Of a DNA stretch of 64,000 nt, positions 20,550-32,424 are shown in pieces. Made by a program: the position numbers and the translations under genes. This DNA comes from Strigamia acuminata. Lineage: Eukaryota; Arthropoda; Chilopoda; Geophilomorpha; Linotaeniidae. Under the pieces are notes generated by a model. The model did no database searches. It was not told where the DNA came from and saw only the letters and a list, made by a program, of their open reading frames with translations. Position 1 is the stretch's first letter; every line of letters begins with the position of its first letter. Location of the stretch: assembly GCA_949358305.1 (NCBI GenBank), contig OX442314.1:930001-994000 (forward strand), read 5' to 3'.

Positions 20550-23500
20550 TTAAAATTCTCTAAACCTTTGAGAGGTACTACTATGAGCTTTGTTACATTT
20601 GCAAGTGTCGTAGGCACCTTCCTTCTTGAATTTGTAATACAGTTCGTGTCCTTGGGGACGACGGTGTCCGCAGGTGTGATGACGTGGCCGTTCAAAATTT
20701 CCAACTTCCAGTATTCCAGAATTTTTGGCGTAATTTCTATTTTCATCACCATAATCTCTTGTAATGCTGTGAAATAGACGTCTGTAATCAGGTCTCTTTC
20801 TGTATTCTGGTCTCAAAACGATTCTTGGTTCAAAAACTAGCTTAGGTCTCAGTCTATAATCGGGTTCATCACTCGGTTCTTCAGTTGGTTCTTCAACATC
20901 CGTTTCTTTGTATTCTGGAAACGAACGGACTTTTGTACCAGCTAGAAGTTTACTAAAATCCAGTAAAGTAGAGCTGGCTTTAATGATGACAGGAATTTCC
21001 AGGGTTCCACCTTTTTCCTTGTTTTCTTTGAAAGTCAAATCTCGATAAGTAGCAAAGAGAACGAGCAATTGAAGTTCTTCAGGTGTCAGTTGGAAAGTTC
21101 TTGGCTTGTCATTGTGAGTAGTTACTTTCACTTCGTAAGCACCTTCATCATGCTTTATCACAATGTTAACAAGCTTGGAAAATCGGACTTTTTTGACAAA
21201 ATCAAAAAATTCAGGCTTAATATGCGAGAAAACTGGATGCAAGCTATCTTTCCTGATAATCATAATCAGAGTATTGTCCTCTTCTACGTAATAGTGATAC
21301 GGGAATTCCGGTCTACTGAACAAAGCCACAGCCAACTGAGTAATAATAGGTGAAACATTATTCACTATCAGCTTATTCGGTCCATTTGACATTACAAAGT
21401 CGATTCCATTATCTAGGTTTCGGGTAAACATAAGTTCCACATCAGGGCTATGTCGTGCTATGTGCGAAAACTTCAAGAAGCCTGGACGCATATTTCTAAA
21501 AACCAAATTTGGTCTGTGTGCAGTAATTTCTACAGTAGCTTTGCCATCCCTTTCATCCAAAATTCTTGTATGTAACTTAGGCTGAGAAAGCAGGATACTT
21601 GCTAATTGAACAGTGGTAGGCGACTGATGAGGAAACTTTTTGCCATTGAGATCAAAGGTGTAAGAATCAGGCTTTGTCGAATGCGGCTTTTTCTTATCCA
21701 ACACAATGGAAAATTTATCCTTGGGAGTTGGTTTGTGCTTGATCAGAAAGTTTAATACTTCTGGGCTTACATTGTGCAAAACGTTGTGAGAAACTCTTTT
21801 CGGTGCAGTTACAATTAAATGTCCCTCTTCATCAATGGCCGACTTTAGTGGAAGACTCGGTTCAGTGTACAAGCGGACGAGAAAGTTAAGGAATAAGGGT
21901 TTGGTGTTGTCCTCAGAGAGTGGCTTTGAGGGGTCATTAAGGTCATCAAACACAACCTTGTAGGTGTTTGGTTTGCTACCTGGTGAAACAATGACAGAGT
22001 TGAGTTTTGGGTTTCTGAAGTCCCGAATCAACAACAGATCTTTCGGAGTAATTGGCACATCAAATGTTGGTACGTCATCTCTGGATGGTCTGACTGTTAA
22101 CTTTCCATCAGGTTGTGGTTGGACGCGATACTCCGTGGTTGGTGCATTAAACAATTCCACGATTAATTGAACAATCTTGGGTTCTAGATGTTTAAAATGT
22201 TTAATTGGTTTGTTTTGCTCTTGGAATATTACGTCATAGTGGTCTGGAATCTCAGAACTGGTCACGACCACTTCAAGATTTGGATGAGAGCGATGTTTGT
22301 CAACGAATTTAAGCAAATCCTTGGATACATTTGGAACTATTAACTCTTTTGGTCGAACTGGAATAGTCAGGACATGTCTTCCATCTCTACCAGTATAAAT
22401 ATGGAATGGAAGTTTTGGTTCAGTGAATAACTTAGTGGCAACGTTAACAATATTAGGAGCAACACGAGGATATGACTCTCTGTCTGGACCATGACCAACT
22501 ACAACCGTGGGTCGATTTTTTCTGTCACGCTTAATAGTGACATCTGTGTGCGGATGTCGTTTAATGTGATGGATCAAATCCACATCATCTTTGTTAACTA
22601 CAGCTGTCGTAGTTTTAGGCAGGTCTTCGGGCACATTACCATAGATTTGATTGTCACTAGTCGGCTTCAATTGTATGTTTCTGTGAGGATTTTTATACAA
22701 TTTTATAACAACCGGCAATACTCTTTTTGGAATATTCGGATAGTTATGCTCTTTTTTACCATCTTTGACAACGACAGTGAATGCTCCATCTTTTTGTGGT
22801 TTGATATTAAGCTTAACATCTTTTGGAGAATGAAGAAGTTTTATCAATTCCAGAACGTCCGGTGTTATTTGCACATTATCTTCTTTGACATTTGATTTTG
22901 GTACCGTGATATAAAAGTTACCTTTCGGGGTTGGTTTAACAGTGAACGGAACATCTGGATGACTCTTCAAATCTATGATCAAGTCTAATGTCTCTTGGTT
23001 GACATGAGGATAAGTCTTTGGCTTCTTATGTGATTCTTTGGTTTCGATATCGAAGGTGTGGTCTGGTCCTGGCTTGACATTGATTTCTGTATCTGGATTT
23101 TGTTTAATATCTCTAATGATATCTAGAACGTCAGGCTTCACTTCATATCGATGGCTGTTGCTACTTGGTTCAGTTGGAACAAATTCGATTGTGTCACCTT
23201 TGCCCGGTTTGATTTCATATTCTACAGCAGGTTCACTGTACAATTTGGTGATAACTGGAATCAATTCTGGACTAATATGCTTGTACTCTTTTTTTGGTTT
23301 TTTACCATTTTGTACAACAACGGTAAAAGTTCCTGGTGTTTCTGGTTTGATTGAAACTTTCGGTTGTGGTTTTTGTTTGATGTTCTTTAATAAGTCAATA
23401 ATCTCTGGAGTTAGTTTTGTATGAACAGGTTGAGATTGGTGTTTTGGTACGACCAATTTAATCTTTCCACGCTTGTCTGACTTTACTCTGAATTGTACGT

Positions 23501-26500
23501 GTGGAGTTGTTTTCAGCTTGCTGATCAAATTCAAAACATTTGGATGCACATGCTTCAAGGTGTGAGGTTTGCTTCCATCTTTCGGTTTGATTGTTACTGT
23601 AAAAGTACCTTCATTGTCTGGCTTAATTTCAATCTCAGTATCTGGTTGATGTCTTACAATTTCCAAAGGTTTCAGATAATCGATATTAATATCAATATTT
23701 TCAACATCTGTTTTTTTCTTATTTGGAACATTAATGTTTACCTTCCTCGGATCATCTGAAGGGGTAATTTCAAAAGGCAAATCCTTTTGATTCCTAATAG
23801 TAATTAACTTATTCAGTAATTCAGGAGTAATATCTGGATAGGTTTTGGTATCTTGACCATCACTGACAGTAATTTTGAAATTTGGACCGTCTGGAGCAAT
23901 GGAAATGGATAATTGAGGAGCTGATTTGATTGTCTGGACAAGTGCCAATTGATTTTTTGGTATTGCAATAATGGGATCAGTTGAAGTCTTTCCAGGTGAA
24001 ATTACATGAATGACATCCTTGGGCTTATGTTCTTTTCTGTGTGGTTCTTTATGTCCAGGGTTTTCAGGTTCTTTATGTCCAGGTTTTTCAGGTTCTTTAT
24101 GTCCAGGTTGTTCTTTAACAATGTGAATCGGCAATTTGGGGTTTTTAGTTACTTTTATCAGAAGCTTGATAGCTTCAGGGGATTGGTCTTTCAACTTCTT
24201 TGGTTTTCCATTAATGAAGACAATAATGTTGGATTTTCCATTTTTAGAAGGTTCCACCTTGTACTTGATGTTTGACTTTGGATTCTTTTTTATCTCTTTG
24301 ATCAAATCAGTGAACTCAAGGTCTACTGTTATCGGAGTGTTCGTCTCTTCGTCCGTCACAACAAAAGTTGGTTCGTCATGTTTAGGTTCTTCTTTGACAA
24401 TGTGAATCGGCAAATTTGGATTTTTTGTTACTTTTATCAGAAACTTGATAGCTTCAGGGGTTTGGTCTTTTAAAATCTTCGGTTTTCCATTAATGTAGAC
24501 AATAATATTAGATTTTCCATGTTTGGATGGTTCCACCTTGTACTTGATATTTGACTTTGGATTCTTTTTTATCTCTTCAATCAAATCAGTGAACTCAATG
24601 TCTACTTCGATCGATGTGTTTGTTTCTTCGTCCGACACAATAAAAGTTGTTTGATCTTCTCCTGGTTCCTTATGTTTAGGTTTTTCTTTGGTGACATGAA
24701 TTGGCATTTTTGGATTTTTGGTTACTTTTATCAGAAACTTGATAGCTTCAGGAGATTGGTCTTTCAATTCTTTTGGTTTCCCATCAATGAAAACAATAAC
24801 ATTGAATTTCCCATTTTTGGAAGGTTCAACCTTGAACTTGAAGTTTGATGTCGGATTCTTTTTGATTTCTTCAATCAAATCAGTGAACTCGATGTCTACT
24901 TTGATTGGTGTTTGCGTTTCTTCGTCAGACAGAATAAAAGTTGTTTGGCCATTATGCTTGACTGTTTTTGGAGTCCTAAGCGATTGAAGCAATTGAACAA
25001 TAATGTTTAAGAATTTAGCCGGTAATGGATATTTTTTTGTTTTGCCATTGTGAGTGATGACAAGCTCCAAACCATTCTTCCCAGTGCCAATTCTTAAGTT
25101 ATATGATGGATCACTCTTAGCCTTGATTATAAATTCTAAAAATTTATCAGAATCTACGGTCCCAACATTGAGGTCGTCAGGTTGCTCTTCAAGAGTAATC
25201 GTAAATTGTCCATTAGCTGCTGGTGAGAGCTTAAATTGCAAATCAGGATTCTTAATTAGTTTAACAAAAACAAAAAGCAAATTTGGATCAATGTGCTTGT
25301 ATGTTTTAGATCCTTTCTTCCCTTCATGGATGGTTAACTCATATTTGCCATCGGTTCCCGGTTGAATTTGAATTCTATTTTCTGGATGTTTTCGTACTTG
25401 TTTCAGCAATGTCAAAAACAGTGGTTTTACTGTAAATGTTGTTTGCGCTGCACTATTGTCAGGAATAAACAAATAAGACTTATCTCCTGATTTGCCTAAA
25501 ATTTCATACGGCAATGATGGATTCTTAACCAATCGAATAAAAGCATCGCCAATTTTAGCTGGCACATCTGAATAGATTTTCTTTTTCCCATTTGAGTCGT
25601 CAGTCACAGTTATTGTGTACGTATCACCTGATGTTGCTATTTGAATTGAATAGCCTCCTTTCCTTATTTTTTCAACGACCTCTAAGAATTCGGGTTTCAC
25701 CGTAATAATATTTGATGGTTTTGGCGGTTCAGGAGAAACAGCAATTTTTACGTTGGAACCTTCTTTTCCTACTTCCGTTATTTGCAAAGTTGGATTCTTG
25801 AGTAATTTAACAAACAAGGAAAAAATGTCTCTAGGTATTTTCTTGTAGGTTTTTGTTCCTTTGTCAGTCGTTAAGGTTACCGTCAACAAGCCATCGTCTT
25901 CTGGCTGATATTTGATTTTAACCGCTTTAGTTGATTTCCGGACTTGCCTGATCAGTTGAACGAATTGTGGTTTAACGATGTAGTACTCAATTCCTTTTCC
26001 AATTGTCCCCGTATTGAGGTCGTCAGGCTGATCCACAACAGTCACAGTAAATTCTCCATTAGCAGCTGGCGAGACTTTATATTGCAAATTAGGATTCTTA
26101 ATGAGTTCGACAAAAGAGAAGAGTAGGTTCGGGTCTATGTGCTTGTAGGTTTTGGACTGTTTCTTTCCATCTTCTACGGTCAGCTCATATTTACCGTCAG
26201 TTCCGGGTTGAATTCTTATATGATTGCTCGGATGATTTCGCACCTGTTTTAGCAATGTCAAAAACAGCGATTTAACTGTTATTTTTGTTTGCTTTCCACT
26301 GTAGTTTGGAATAAACAATACATCTTCGTCTCCTGATTTGCCTATAACTTGGTACTGTAATGAAGGATCTTTGAGCAATCGAATAAAAGCTTCGCCGGTA
26401 TTTGCCGGTAAATCAGCATATGTTTCTTTTTTTCCGCTTGACTTATTAGTCACAGCTATTGTGTACTTGTTGCCTTTTGTTGATATTTGAATTGAATAAC

Positions 26501-27277
26501 CTCCTTTTCTTATTCTATTGACTGCATCCAAAAGTTGGGGTTTTATTTTAAAAATATTTGTTGGTTTTGGTGGTTCAGGAGAAACAGCAATTTTAACTTT
26601 TGACCCAACTTTTCCTACTTCTTTGATTTGCAATCTTGGATTTTTAAGTAATTTGGCAAACAAGTCAAACGTGGCTTTTGATATTTTGTCATATGTTTTT
26701 GTTCCTTTGTCAGTGGTTACTGTCAGTTTGTAGAGGCCATCTTGATGTCTTTGAGCATGGACCTTAGCCGCTTTAGTTGAGGCTCTAACTTCTTGAATCA
26801 GTTGAACAAACTGCAGATCAACAGTGTAATATTCAACATTTTGACTAGAAGATGATCCACTAGAAGAAGATCCACCAGAAGATGATCCACTCGAAGATGA
26901 TCCACTAGAAGAAGATCCACCAGAAGATGATCCACTCCAAGACGTTCCACCAGAAGACGATGAAGTGGAATATGTTCCACTGTGAGTTGTGGTTGCTGAA
27001 GGAATTCGATGTTGTACATGCCCAACTACATGGTGCAAAGCCTTATTTACATCATTGAAGTGTTTTGGAATCAAGTTGTACGATGATATCAATCCAATAA
27101 CTGAAATAAATGTATGAATCATGATTTATTATTATTTCAAAGTATTTTTCTACTAAGGTTACAGTGACTACAACGTCAAACAACAAGTTTTCTCTGTTCC
27201 AAACTGAAAAAGTTACCTGAAAGCTGCAAGACCACGAACAGCCAAGTATGTCTCTCTCTTTGGAGAAACATCTTCAT
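20550..27277 (-). CDS. Giant secreted protein of about 21 tandem modules, unknown family
   Basis: Two exons, 27277-27217 and 27100-20550, join in phase to 2,203 aa. The start is set by a small first exon beginning MKMF and continuing with hydrophobic WLFVVLQL, which gives a signal peptide once joined to exon 2. A Ser/Gly-rich linker (GSSSGGSSSSG type) follows. Then come about 21 modules of 80-95 aa, each with a helix pattern like LLxLIKxIKxxP, a pair of strands around GxFTVxVxDGK, KTYxHI, a second helix and two more strands. Modules 1-3 recur as 4-6; modules 8-10 are near-identical (DIEFTDLIEEIKKNP). A Lys/Pro/His-rich spacer (GHKEP repeats) follows module 10. The acidic C-terminal tail ends with three Cys (CGHRRP, CKCNK). 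Probably an extracellular structural or adhesive protein; that is inference from architecture only. Confidence 0.8.
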
Positions 27278-27322
27278 TCGTCTAATCGACTGAAGACTGA
27301 AGTTTCAATGTGAGATTGCGAG

Positions 27323-27330
27323 CTTATATA
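27323..27330 (-). promoter_or_regulatory. TATA box of the repeat-protein gene
   Basis: TATATAAG on the minus strand, 46 bp before the ATG. The same box and spacing occur in the right-arm copy at 62144-62151. Confidence 0.7.
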
Positions 27331-28192
27331 GTGAACAAAGGAAAAACAATCAATTGAACATCTGCAGCTAATTGCCTCACATAATAGAAATTAGCTATTA
27401 TTGGCCTAAATACTATGAAATTGAAAACACTTCTAAGCAATTCTTAACACCTGAACCCTTTACTGAAAGTAGTTAGAAGACTTTTAATGTTGAAAACAAT
27501 TGTTATTAGTTTTTGTTTTTCATTCCTGTTGCAGGTTTAATTGAAGTGTACCTTTCACCAAGCTGTCAATTAAAGCAAGCATCTTTAACGGTGAATAATA
27601 ATTGTGTGATAAATATTTATCAGCCTGGTTCTTATAAGCTAATAATAAGTTTGCATAGATTTGAAACTTGTTTTTTATTACTGTAGAAATTAAACAATAA
27701 CATCTTTATATCGTTTTATATTGCTTGTGTAGTTAAAATGCATTATCGAATACTTGTAATATCGCTAGCAATATGGATTAATATCGCCTCGTTGTTGTTG
27801 TTATAACTTAGGGCTGATTGCCAGTGTTGCATGCATTATCGTTACTGTCATGGTAATGCGTTATCTTTTGCAGCAAACCTAACGCAACATCGCGCATTTT
27901 ATTAAGCAGAGAAGTTTCAAGGGAACGTTTTCAATTTTTAATTCAATTGAATTCAACTGCATTCAGCAGGCGTACGAATGATTGTTAGAAAAGAAAACGT
28001 TGAATTTCAAGCACCTCAATAATAATTTTGTCAAATTTCAACCGGGTTCACTCGCGATTTATTCTTATTTACCAAACAAATGAAAACATAAGAAAATCAT
28101 TTTCAATTCAATTTCAATCAATTTCAAAGAACAATAAAAAAATAATTAATTAATTAATTAATTATTGCTTTGATCGCAAAGTGAAAAATTAA
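27331..28192. other. Spacer between the RNF216-like copy A and the repeat-protein gene
   Basis: AT-rich and non-coding; the upstream region of the repeat-protein gene. The same spacer, with small changes, is found at 61324-62143 in the right arm, including the paired GATAATGC/GCATTATC-rich stretch. Confidence 0.6.
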
Positions 28193-31022
28193 TTAACGAC
28201 GACGAGCACGGCGACGAGCTGGCCTCGGCGCAGGTTGTACGGGTGGGTCGGCGTTTGGCGCTGGTTGTCCAAAGAGAAAAGGGTCTGGCGCCGGTTGTCC
28301 AAAAACAAATGGTTGTGGGGGCGCTACTACCGGCGGCCGCGGCGGCGGGGGCCTCGGTGCAGGTCGCCAAAAATTAAAGGGCCAAGGCAAGTTGAATGGC
28401 AGTTGAGCCTGCGCACGCCGCTGCTGGTTGGCGCCCCTCGGTCGGGGTGCCTGGAAGACGATCTGTCCTTGCGCGTTAAGCGTGGGCATGGCGGCGTGCG
28501 CGTACAGCTGCTGCTGCCTCTGCACGGCCGCGAACGGCGTTTGGGCCGGGTCGTGCCTTAACTCCGACGCCCGCGCTTCCGGGTGCGTCTCTAGGTAGTC
28601 TTGCTTCGCCTTCTTGGCGCCCTCCTGCACCTCCAGCCGATGCAGTTCCTCGTCGTTCGAGTATTGAGGACACCTGATAATAATTCAAATGAGATTTATT
28701 CACTTTTGTAAGTCGTTAACTCACCTTCCGTCCCCGAAATGACTGTAGTTCTTGATGGGTTCGCGACAAACGTAGCAAAAGTGTGTGCCGCACGTGCACA
28801 TCATCGAGTTGCAGCCGTACTCTTTGATGATACGGCGTTTGCAGCCGGGACGCGTCCGTCATCTGGTCTTCGACGTACGTGCGGAATTCCACTTCGGATT
28901 TCAGCTCGTCGCAGCCCAGCGGGAGGTGGTTCGGCTGCTTGCACGATCTTCATTTACAAAATGAATTAGCATTTTTTTATTCATATTTTCTTTTGACGTC
29001 ACCTGCACGTCACTTTAAGACACTCCGGGTTCAGGCAGCGAAAGATCTTGATATTCGCGTCCGAAATGATGGCGCTGAAGGAGCAGTGAGGACACGACTC
29101 CAGGTCCGGGATGTCGGCACGCCGAATCTCCTCCTCCTGCAACTTGCGGACGACGTTGGAGAACACGTTGGGCGGCAAGACGTTCTGCAGCACGACGGGC
29201 GGGAAGGCGCTCTCGCAGTACGGGTCGAGGCACGGGATCTCGTACTTGCCCAGGCCGATGTGCATTTCTGCCTGACGCCGTATGCACGTCCTGCAGAAGG
29301 GGTGTCCGCCCGTGCACTGCAGCATGTCCTCCAAGAGCACTTCGTCCTCGAAGCACAAACTGCACTCCGCCAGTTGGCCGTTTTCTTTCGCCGCTTCGAT
29401 TTTAGTCAGTCGTTCCGCTTCCTTGTCCTTCCTGTATTCTAGAAATTGAATCACGTGTGATTACACGATTACATGATTTCTAATTTTGAATTACGTTTGA
29501 TCTTGTCCTCCATTTCGATGAACAACTTCTCTTTGTAGAAGAGTTCGTCGACCTCTTTCGGCATTGGATAGCGTTGACTCGGAAACTTCTTTATCCTCAA
29601 GCCGGTCTGTTTCTTTTTCTTGGCTAGCGGTTCTGCATTTATCGAATTAATCGATTGATTGATTGATTGATTGATTAATTGATTAATTAGTTCACCGTCT
29701 GTTGGGGAAAAGTTCCAGATGTCATTCAACTCCTTCACGACGGGCGTGAGGTGGAACTTGTGTTTGTACATCACTTTCAACAAATCCTGGTGGAACGCGT
29801 ATTTATACTTCATTTCGAGGTAACGATTGACGTGGTGTTTGTACAATCTAGTCGTGTCTCTGTCTTCGTTTTGGAAATACTTCTCCGGGTCCGGGAACAT
29901 CTCCAAGAACTCCTCGACGCTGAAATTGCTGAAAACGGAAAAAACTTAATACAAATCTTGCGTTGTATCATAAAAATATTCGAATACATAAAACAACGAG
30001 CAAACCTTTCCATAATTTTCCGTTTAGCCGCCGCTCGTTGAACTTCCGCCAACTTCGGATAATTCCGATTCTCCATCCACCCGTAGACGGTCGCGTTGAT
30101 GTAATTCACATTATCCGCGCATTTCTCGACGAAATTGCGCACATAATCGGGATCGGCGTCCGGGAAGAGCTCTAAAATCGACTCCACCTTCTCCGCCGCC
30201 GTCGACGCGACCGGTGCCGTCGGAACATCATTCGCCGGCCCGTTTATTTCGAGCAACTCGTTGACCACGATGCGTACTCGGTCTGGATTCGCGTGGAACG
30301 CCTCCAAATACGCGAGGATCTCTTCCCGGCTCTTGTTTCGAACGAGCTTGATCACCACTTCCACGTCGTTCAGCAACTCGTCGTATTTGTCCGCTTTCTT
30401 TTCCTCCGAGATGTTCAACGGCGCTTCTTCCGGTTCTTTCAGCCATTTCGCGATCATCCGATCGATTACGATGTTCGTCCTGTTGGGATTCGCGCTCTCT
30501 GATTCGAGCAGCGCGTACACTTCGTTCGGATCGACCACGAAATCCGAATAAAGTTCACGGAGCTTGTTAACGATCGTAACTACTTCCTACATACAATTTA
30601 AATCCCGTTTAATTATTTTATTTGATAGTTTGGATTAATTTACGATCAAATACTTCCGTGATTTCGGTTTCAGCATCTGGCGCGGGCGCAACGGCGATCG
30701 TGCCGGGAATGGACGGACGATCCGCGATGTTGTCGCCGTCGTCGTTGTCTTCAACGGCGATCGTGTCGGGAGTGGACGGACGATCAGCGATGTCGTCGCC
30801 GTCGTCGTTGTCTTCAACGGCGTGCTGTGGCGCGGGTGCATCGGCGATCGTGCCGGGAATGGACGGACGATCCACGATGTTGTCGCCGTCGTTGTCTTCA
30901 ACGGCGATCGTGCCGGGAATTGACGGACGATCTGCAATGTTGTCGTCGTCGTCGTCGTCTTCAACGGCGATCGTGCCGGGAGTGGACGGACGATCCGCGA
31001 TGTCGTCGCCGTCGTTGTTCAT
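28193..31022 (-). pseudogene. RNF216: RNF216/TRIAD3-like RBR ubiquitin ligase, copy A, RING2 frameshifted
   Basis: Seven exons match copy B: 31022-30654, 30586-30006, 29928-29696, 29632-29495, 29438-29003, 28947-28725 and 28673-28193. Exons 2-5 keep the same lengths as copy B. RING1 (CSLCFEDEVLL) and the IBR are intact. Exon 6 is 223 bp against 237 bp in copy B: 14 bp are missing at 28850/28851. The shift removes RING2, including the catalytic Cys and its zinc ligands, and leads to a stop at 28476 in exon 7. Exon 1 has fewer acidic repeats (123 against 163 codons). An RBR ligase without RING2 cannot form the ubiquitin thioester, so this copy is either a pseudogene or a decoy. An assembly error at this site is a less exciting alternative. 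Confidence 0.85.
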
Positions 31023-31581
31023 CGTCGTTGATCTGGTTGAATTTTAAAAATGCAACTTTTTTCATCGATTTTCATGATTAAATTGAGAAATCGATGTGCT
31101 TTTAAGTGCCAGTTATTTATCGATTTTCATAACGGCTCAACTCTGTGGAAAGAAACGGGAAATTAATCCGATTTAATTATTTAATTAATTACTCAGAAAT
31201 ACCTGAATCAATTTGCAGCTATCAAATTAATTTAATAAAGCCGCTGCCATCGTTTCTTTAGACCAAGAACCCGAAAGGCTCTCGGGCCTTTTCGTTCGAG
31301 ATTCGAAAATAAAAGCCAAGACTTGCATGGCTCGTGAAATGAATTTGAAATTGCGCGCGCCGAACTGCGCCGTTGTTTGATTTGTCTTTGTTTATTGATA
31401 CAAAGTTGAATTTTGTCACCAGATGGACGTCCAGATCAAAAATATTTTTATTTTTATTTCCTCTTTGCGTTAACAAAAGTCTTTATTTCCAAAAATAAGT
31501 AAATTTAAAATAAAAATAAAAAAAAGTTTCGTTTAGATTCTCCCGTCTCCCGTCGGATGGCGCCACTTTCGATTCGTCAAA
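31023..31581. other. Divergent intergenic region, RNF216-like copy A / BOLA3
   Basis: Most of it, up to about 31513, is duplicated in the right arm (57871-58361), and part again near 55260-55480. It holds the promoter of the RNF216-like gene and, by position, probably most of the BOLA3 promoter. A conserved block around GCGCGCGCCGAACTGCGCCG is kept in all three copies. Confidence 0.55.
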
Positions 31582-32076
31582 ATGCTCATGTTGAGGTCTC
31601 TCTTACGACAGGCATTAAAATGCAAAGAAATTTGCGAATTCCGCGCCCACGACACGAAACACGTCCGATGGAGCGGCAGCGGCGCCAGCGAAGGCGAGAA
31701 GCGAATCGCGCAAATCTTAAAGAACAAATTCCCGCAAGCGGCGACGATTGCCGTGACCGACATTTCTGGTCCGAACCGAAGATTTGAGTCGTTTTGTGCC
31801 GACATTTTGAACAATTTTCTTCCCATTTATCCGAATTAACTGTCTAATTATGCATTGCTAGGTGGATGCGGCGCCATGTACGAGATAGTCGTCGAATCGA
31901 GCGAATTCCAGGGAATCCGCACGGTGCTACAGCATCGCCTGGTGCACGAGGTCAATTTCACTTCTATTTCATTCGTCATCGTTTATTTGATTTATTATTT
32001 GTTTGTTTAGGCCCTCAAAGAGGAGATTAAAGCCGCACATGGTGTACGGATAGTGACTGCAGTACCTCAGACGTAG
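31582..32076 (+). CDS. BOLA3: BolA-like protein 3, mitochondrial
   Basis: Three exons (31582-31768, 31862-31950, 32011-32076) give 113 aa. The N-terminus is a short basic targeting-type sequence (MLMLRSLLRQ). The BolA fold follows: GEKRIAQILKNKFP, VTDISGGCGAMYEIVV and FQGIRTVLQHRLV, with the conserved VHEALKEEI helix near the end. The GCGAMYE segment carries the Cys typical of BOLA3. The protein works with GLRX5 and NFU1 to deliver [4Fe-4S] clusters to lipoate synthase and respiratory enzymes in mitochondria. A poly(A) signal is at 32130-32135. Confidence 0.92.
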
Positions 32077-32424
32077 AAATAATTAATGGTTCGTTGAACC
32101 GGTCGTGTCAAATTGTAGATTTAGAGAGAATAAATTCCGCGGTATCCGGAGATCTTTGACTAATGGTGTCTATAAATCAATCGACGACAAAATAAGTTTA
32201 ATTCAAGCTTGAATTTAATATTTTGGGAAATTAATTAAATTGTTTTTCCGTATAAATTGTAAAAAACGAGATTTTTTGGTGGAAAATTTGGGTTTTTGGG
32301 GTTTTTTTTGGCAGCGTAATGGCGGCTGTTTGGGAAATTTGGAAAATGGCGCTTATCGCATTTCGCACCTGTCGCGCTCGCATTTACTATAAATTGCTCG
32401 GTATATCTGTTGTTATCGACGAAG

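Larger units (their letters stand above)
26411..31513 (-). repeat. Left arm of a large inverted duplication
   Basis: Reverse complement of 57871-63091, collinear through the RNF216-like gene, the intergenic spacer and the start of the repeat-protein gene. Homology stops at 26411 inside module 2 of the repeat protein, and at about 31513, just upstream of BOLA3. Differences are point changes and small indels. Confidence 0.92.

Noticed and set aside
27122-27122. ATG at 27120-27122 as the start of the giant repeat protein
   Set aside because: It lies in the intron just before the acceptor. Using exon 1 (27277-27217) gives a signal peptide and places a TATA box 46 bp upstream, and both features are conserved in the right arm.
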